DNA of 6,574 bases from an uncultured Anaerolineaceae bacterium (GTDB lineage Bacteria; Chloroflexota; Anaerolineae; Anaerolineales; Anaerolineaceae): contig CALAEB010000043.1 of NCBI GenBank assembly GCA_937890875.1, positions 1 through 6,574 of the forward strand, in the 5' to 3' direction. Under the pieces are notes generated by a model that was not told the origin of the DNA, searched no databases, and saw only the letters and a program-made list of their open reading frames with translations. Both the position numbers and the translations under genes were made by a program. This document shows positions 5,102 through 6,574 of the stretch, in pieces; position 1 is the first letter of the stretch, and every line of letters starts with the position of its first letter.

Positions 5102-6574
5102 ATGATAAAACCTGTAGTTTTCGTCGTTATGGACGGCGTCGGCATCAGTAAAAACGAACTGGGCGACGCTGTTAAAAAAGCTAACACCCCTACATTAGAC
5201 TGGTTACTCGCGAATTATCCCCACACCCAGATCAAAGCCCATGGAACCGCAGTCGGTTTGCCAACCGATGATGATATGGGCAACAGTGAAGTGGGTCACA
5301 ATGCGCTGGGATGCGGCCAAATTTATTCCCAGGGCGCAAAATTGGTCAACGAGAGCATTGAAAACGGGAGTTTGTATCAATCCGCAACCTGGAAAAAAAT
5401 GATTTCCAACGTTGTTGATCACAAATCCACCCTTCATTTCATCGGACTGCTTTCGGACGGCAATGTGCATTCTCACATCAACCATCTGAAAGCCATGATC
5501 GGCGAAGCCAAAAAAGAGGGCGTCGGCCGGGTCCGCATTCATGTTCTGCTGGACGGCCGCGATGTTCCCGCCACGTCCGCGCTGCAATATATAGACGACA
5601 TTGAAGCGTTCATGGCTTCGTTGAATGACGCTGCATTTGACGCCCGCATTGCATCCGGCGGCGGCAGGATGAAGGTCACGATGGATCGTTATCAGGCTGA
5701 TTGGGGTGGGATACGCACGTGCTGGGACTCGGACGGCAGTTCCCGAACGCCACTGAAGCGATTGAAGCCTATCGGAAAGAATTTGAAGTCATCGATCAGG
5801 ACCTGCCCGCGTTTGTAATCGCGGAAAACGGAAAACCGGTCGGGACCATTGAGGACAACGACAGCGTCATCTTTTTCAATTTCCGCGGCGACCGCGCCAT
5901 CGAACTGAGCATGGCTTTTGATGATGCCAATTTTAACAAATTTGACCGCGTGCGGGTGCCTGCCGTACTGTATGCGGGAATGCTGCAATACGACGGCGAC
6001 CTGCTGATCCCCACGAATTTCCTGGTCGACCCGCCGCATATCCAGCATACGCTCACCGAGCTGCTGGTGAAACATGGGATCAAACAGTATGCGGTTTCCG
6101 AAACGCAAAAATACGGTCACGTGACCTATTTCTGGAACGGCAACCGAAGTGGAAAAACCAGCGAAGAACTGGAAGTGTTTTACGAAGTTCCTTCCGACAA
6201 AGTGTCCTTCGACCAGCGCCCCTGGATGAAATCCGCGGAAGTCACTGATAAAGTGATCGAAGCAATCGAATCCGAAGAATATGGTTTTATCCGCTGCAAC
6301 TACCCCAATGGGGACATGGTCGGACATACCGGTAATTTTGACGCCACCGTCATCGGCGTGGAATCGGTCGATCTTGGAATTGCCCGCATTGTGAAACTGA
6401 TGGAAAAACATGACTTCACACTGATTGTCACAGCCGATCACGGCAATGCGGATGATATGATTGAAAAGACAAAATCCGGTAAACTCCAGCCAAAGACAGC
6501 CCATTCGCTGAACCCGGTCCCGTTTATCATTTGCGACAAAGACACAAATTATCAGATCAAGGATGGAAAATTCG
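5102..6574 (+). pseudogene. gpmI: 2,3-bisphosphoglycerate-independent phosphoglycerate mutase, frameshifted, 3' end outside the window
   Basis: The enzyme interconverts 3- and 2-phosphoglycerate in glycolysis, using two metal ions and a phosphoserine. From ATG 5102 the first part shows 'KPVVFVVMDGVG' with metal ligand Asp11, nucleophile Ser62 in 'MGNSEVGHNALG', His123 in 'SDGNVHSH', and Arg153/Asp154 in 'DGRD', close to Geobacillus enzyme numbering. After 'TMDRYQADW' (ending 5704) the frame is wrong and stops at 5816-5818, giving about 238 residues. In another frame from 5707 the protein resumes with 'WDTHVLGLG' and runs open to the window edge with 'NFRGDR' (5878-5895), 'GDMVGHTG' (Asp 6313, His 6325), 'TADHGN' (6430-6447) and 'TAHSLNPVP' (His 6502). 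About six codons are missing at the junction. The start at 5093 (MDKM...) is possible; GTG 5039 is unlikely. GGATGG at 5091-5096 is a weak ribosome site. The lesion may be real or an assembly error. Confidence 0.88.
5702..5712 (+). other. Frameshift junction in gpmI, inferred 16-base deletion
   Basis: The junction reads TGGGGTGGGAT. The first TGG is the Trp ending 'DRYQADW', and the TGG at 5707 is the Trp beginning 'WDTHVLG', leaving two bases between them. In Geobacillus and E. coli enzymes, six residues (W-E-R-V-E-K-A-Y type) separate the equivalent positions, which would be 18 bases. A parental sequence coding W-G-x4-G-W-D would carry GGGT twice, 16 bases apart, and collapse between them gives exactly the observed string. 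Confidence 0.65.

Noticed and set aside
5702..5712. Programmed ribosomal frameshifting as an explanation for the gpmI frame change.
   Set aside because: Residues as well as frame are missing at the junction, and no classic A- or U-rich slippery heptamer is present. A deletion explains both facts.
5692..6504. A 270-residue open frame on the minus strand opposite gpmI.
   Set aside because: The plus strand carries unmistakable iPGM motifs over the same span. The antisense product shows no family resemblance.

Overview
The window is chromosomal bacterial DNA of moderate GC content, with all recognisable genes on the + strand. It reads as a cell-envelope neighbourhood followed by a glycolytic gene. 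No mobile element, CRISPR array, tRNA or rRNA was seen. The mix (GT-C-type membrane glycosyltransferase, VanW-family protein, Trm112-like zinc ribbon, LytR-CpsA-Psr protein with a LytR_C domain, long iPGM of the 'VVMDGVG' type) and the mostly weak Shine-Dalgarno sites would suit a Chloroflexota (Anaerolineae-like) bacterium. That placement is an inference from gene content and protein style, not from a marker gene.

Layout. Positions 1-813 hold the 3' end of a polytopic membrane protein resembling GT39/PMT-type glycosyltransferases. Twelve bases later, 826-2679 encode a membrane-anchored VanW-family protein. A 322-base non-coding stretch (2680-3001) follows. It contains two copies of a 16-base ATTTCGAA-type motif exactly 30 bases apart, an extended -10 promoter candidate, and a roughly 100-base segment whose ends are complementary and which finishes in seven T residues, so it is a candidate small RNA or attenuating leader. 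Positions 3002-3217 encode a 71-residue Trm112-like zinc ribbon, and 22 bases downstream 3240-4784 encode an LCP-family protein; these two probably form an operon.

The next non-coding stretch (4785-5101) contains a possible structured 3'UTR, a clear intrinsic terminator (4907-4946), a TATAAT box in the terminator tail, a nested hairpin leader, and a third copy of the ATTTCGAA motif. Then comes the 2,3-bisphosphoglycerate-independent phosphoglycerate mutase gene gpmI, which runs off the right edge. Its reading frame is broken at about 5704-5710. The lesion looks like a 16-base deletion between two GGGT microrepeats, and every catalytic motif that falls inside the window is intact on either side.

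How the genes relate: the first two genes and the LCP gene point to synthesis and attachment of surface glycopolymers or handling of the cell wall. The zinc ribbon is probably a small accessory protein. gpmI is a separate transcription unit behind the terminator. The two most noteworthy items are the gpmI deletion and the unrecognised structured non-coding segment upstream of the zinc-ribbon gene.
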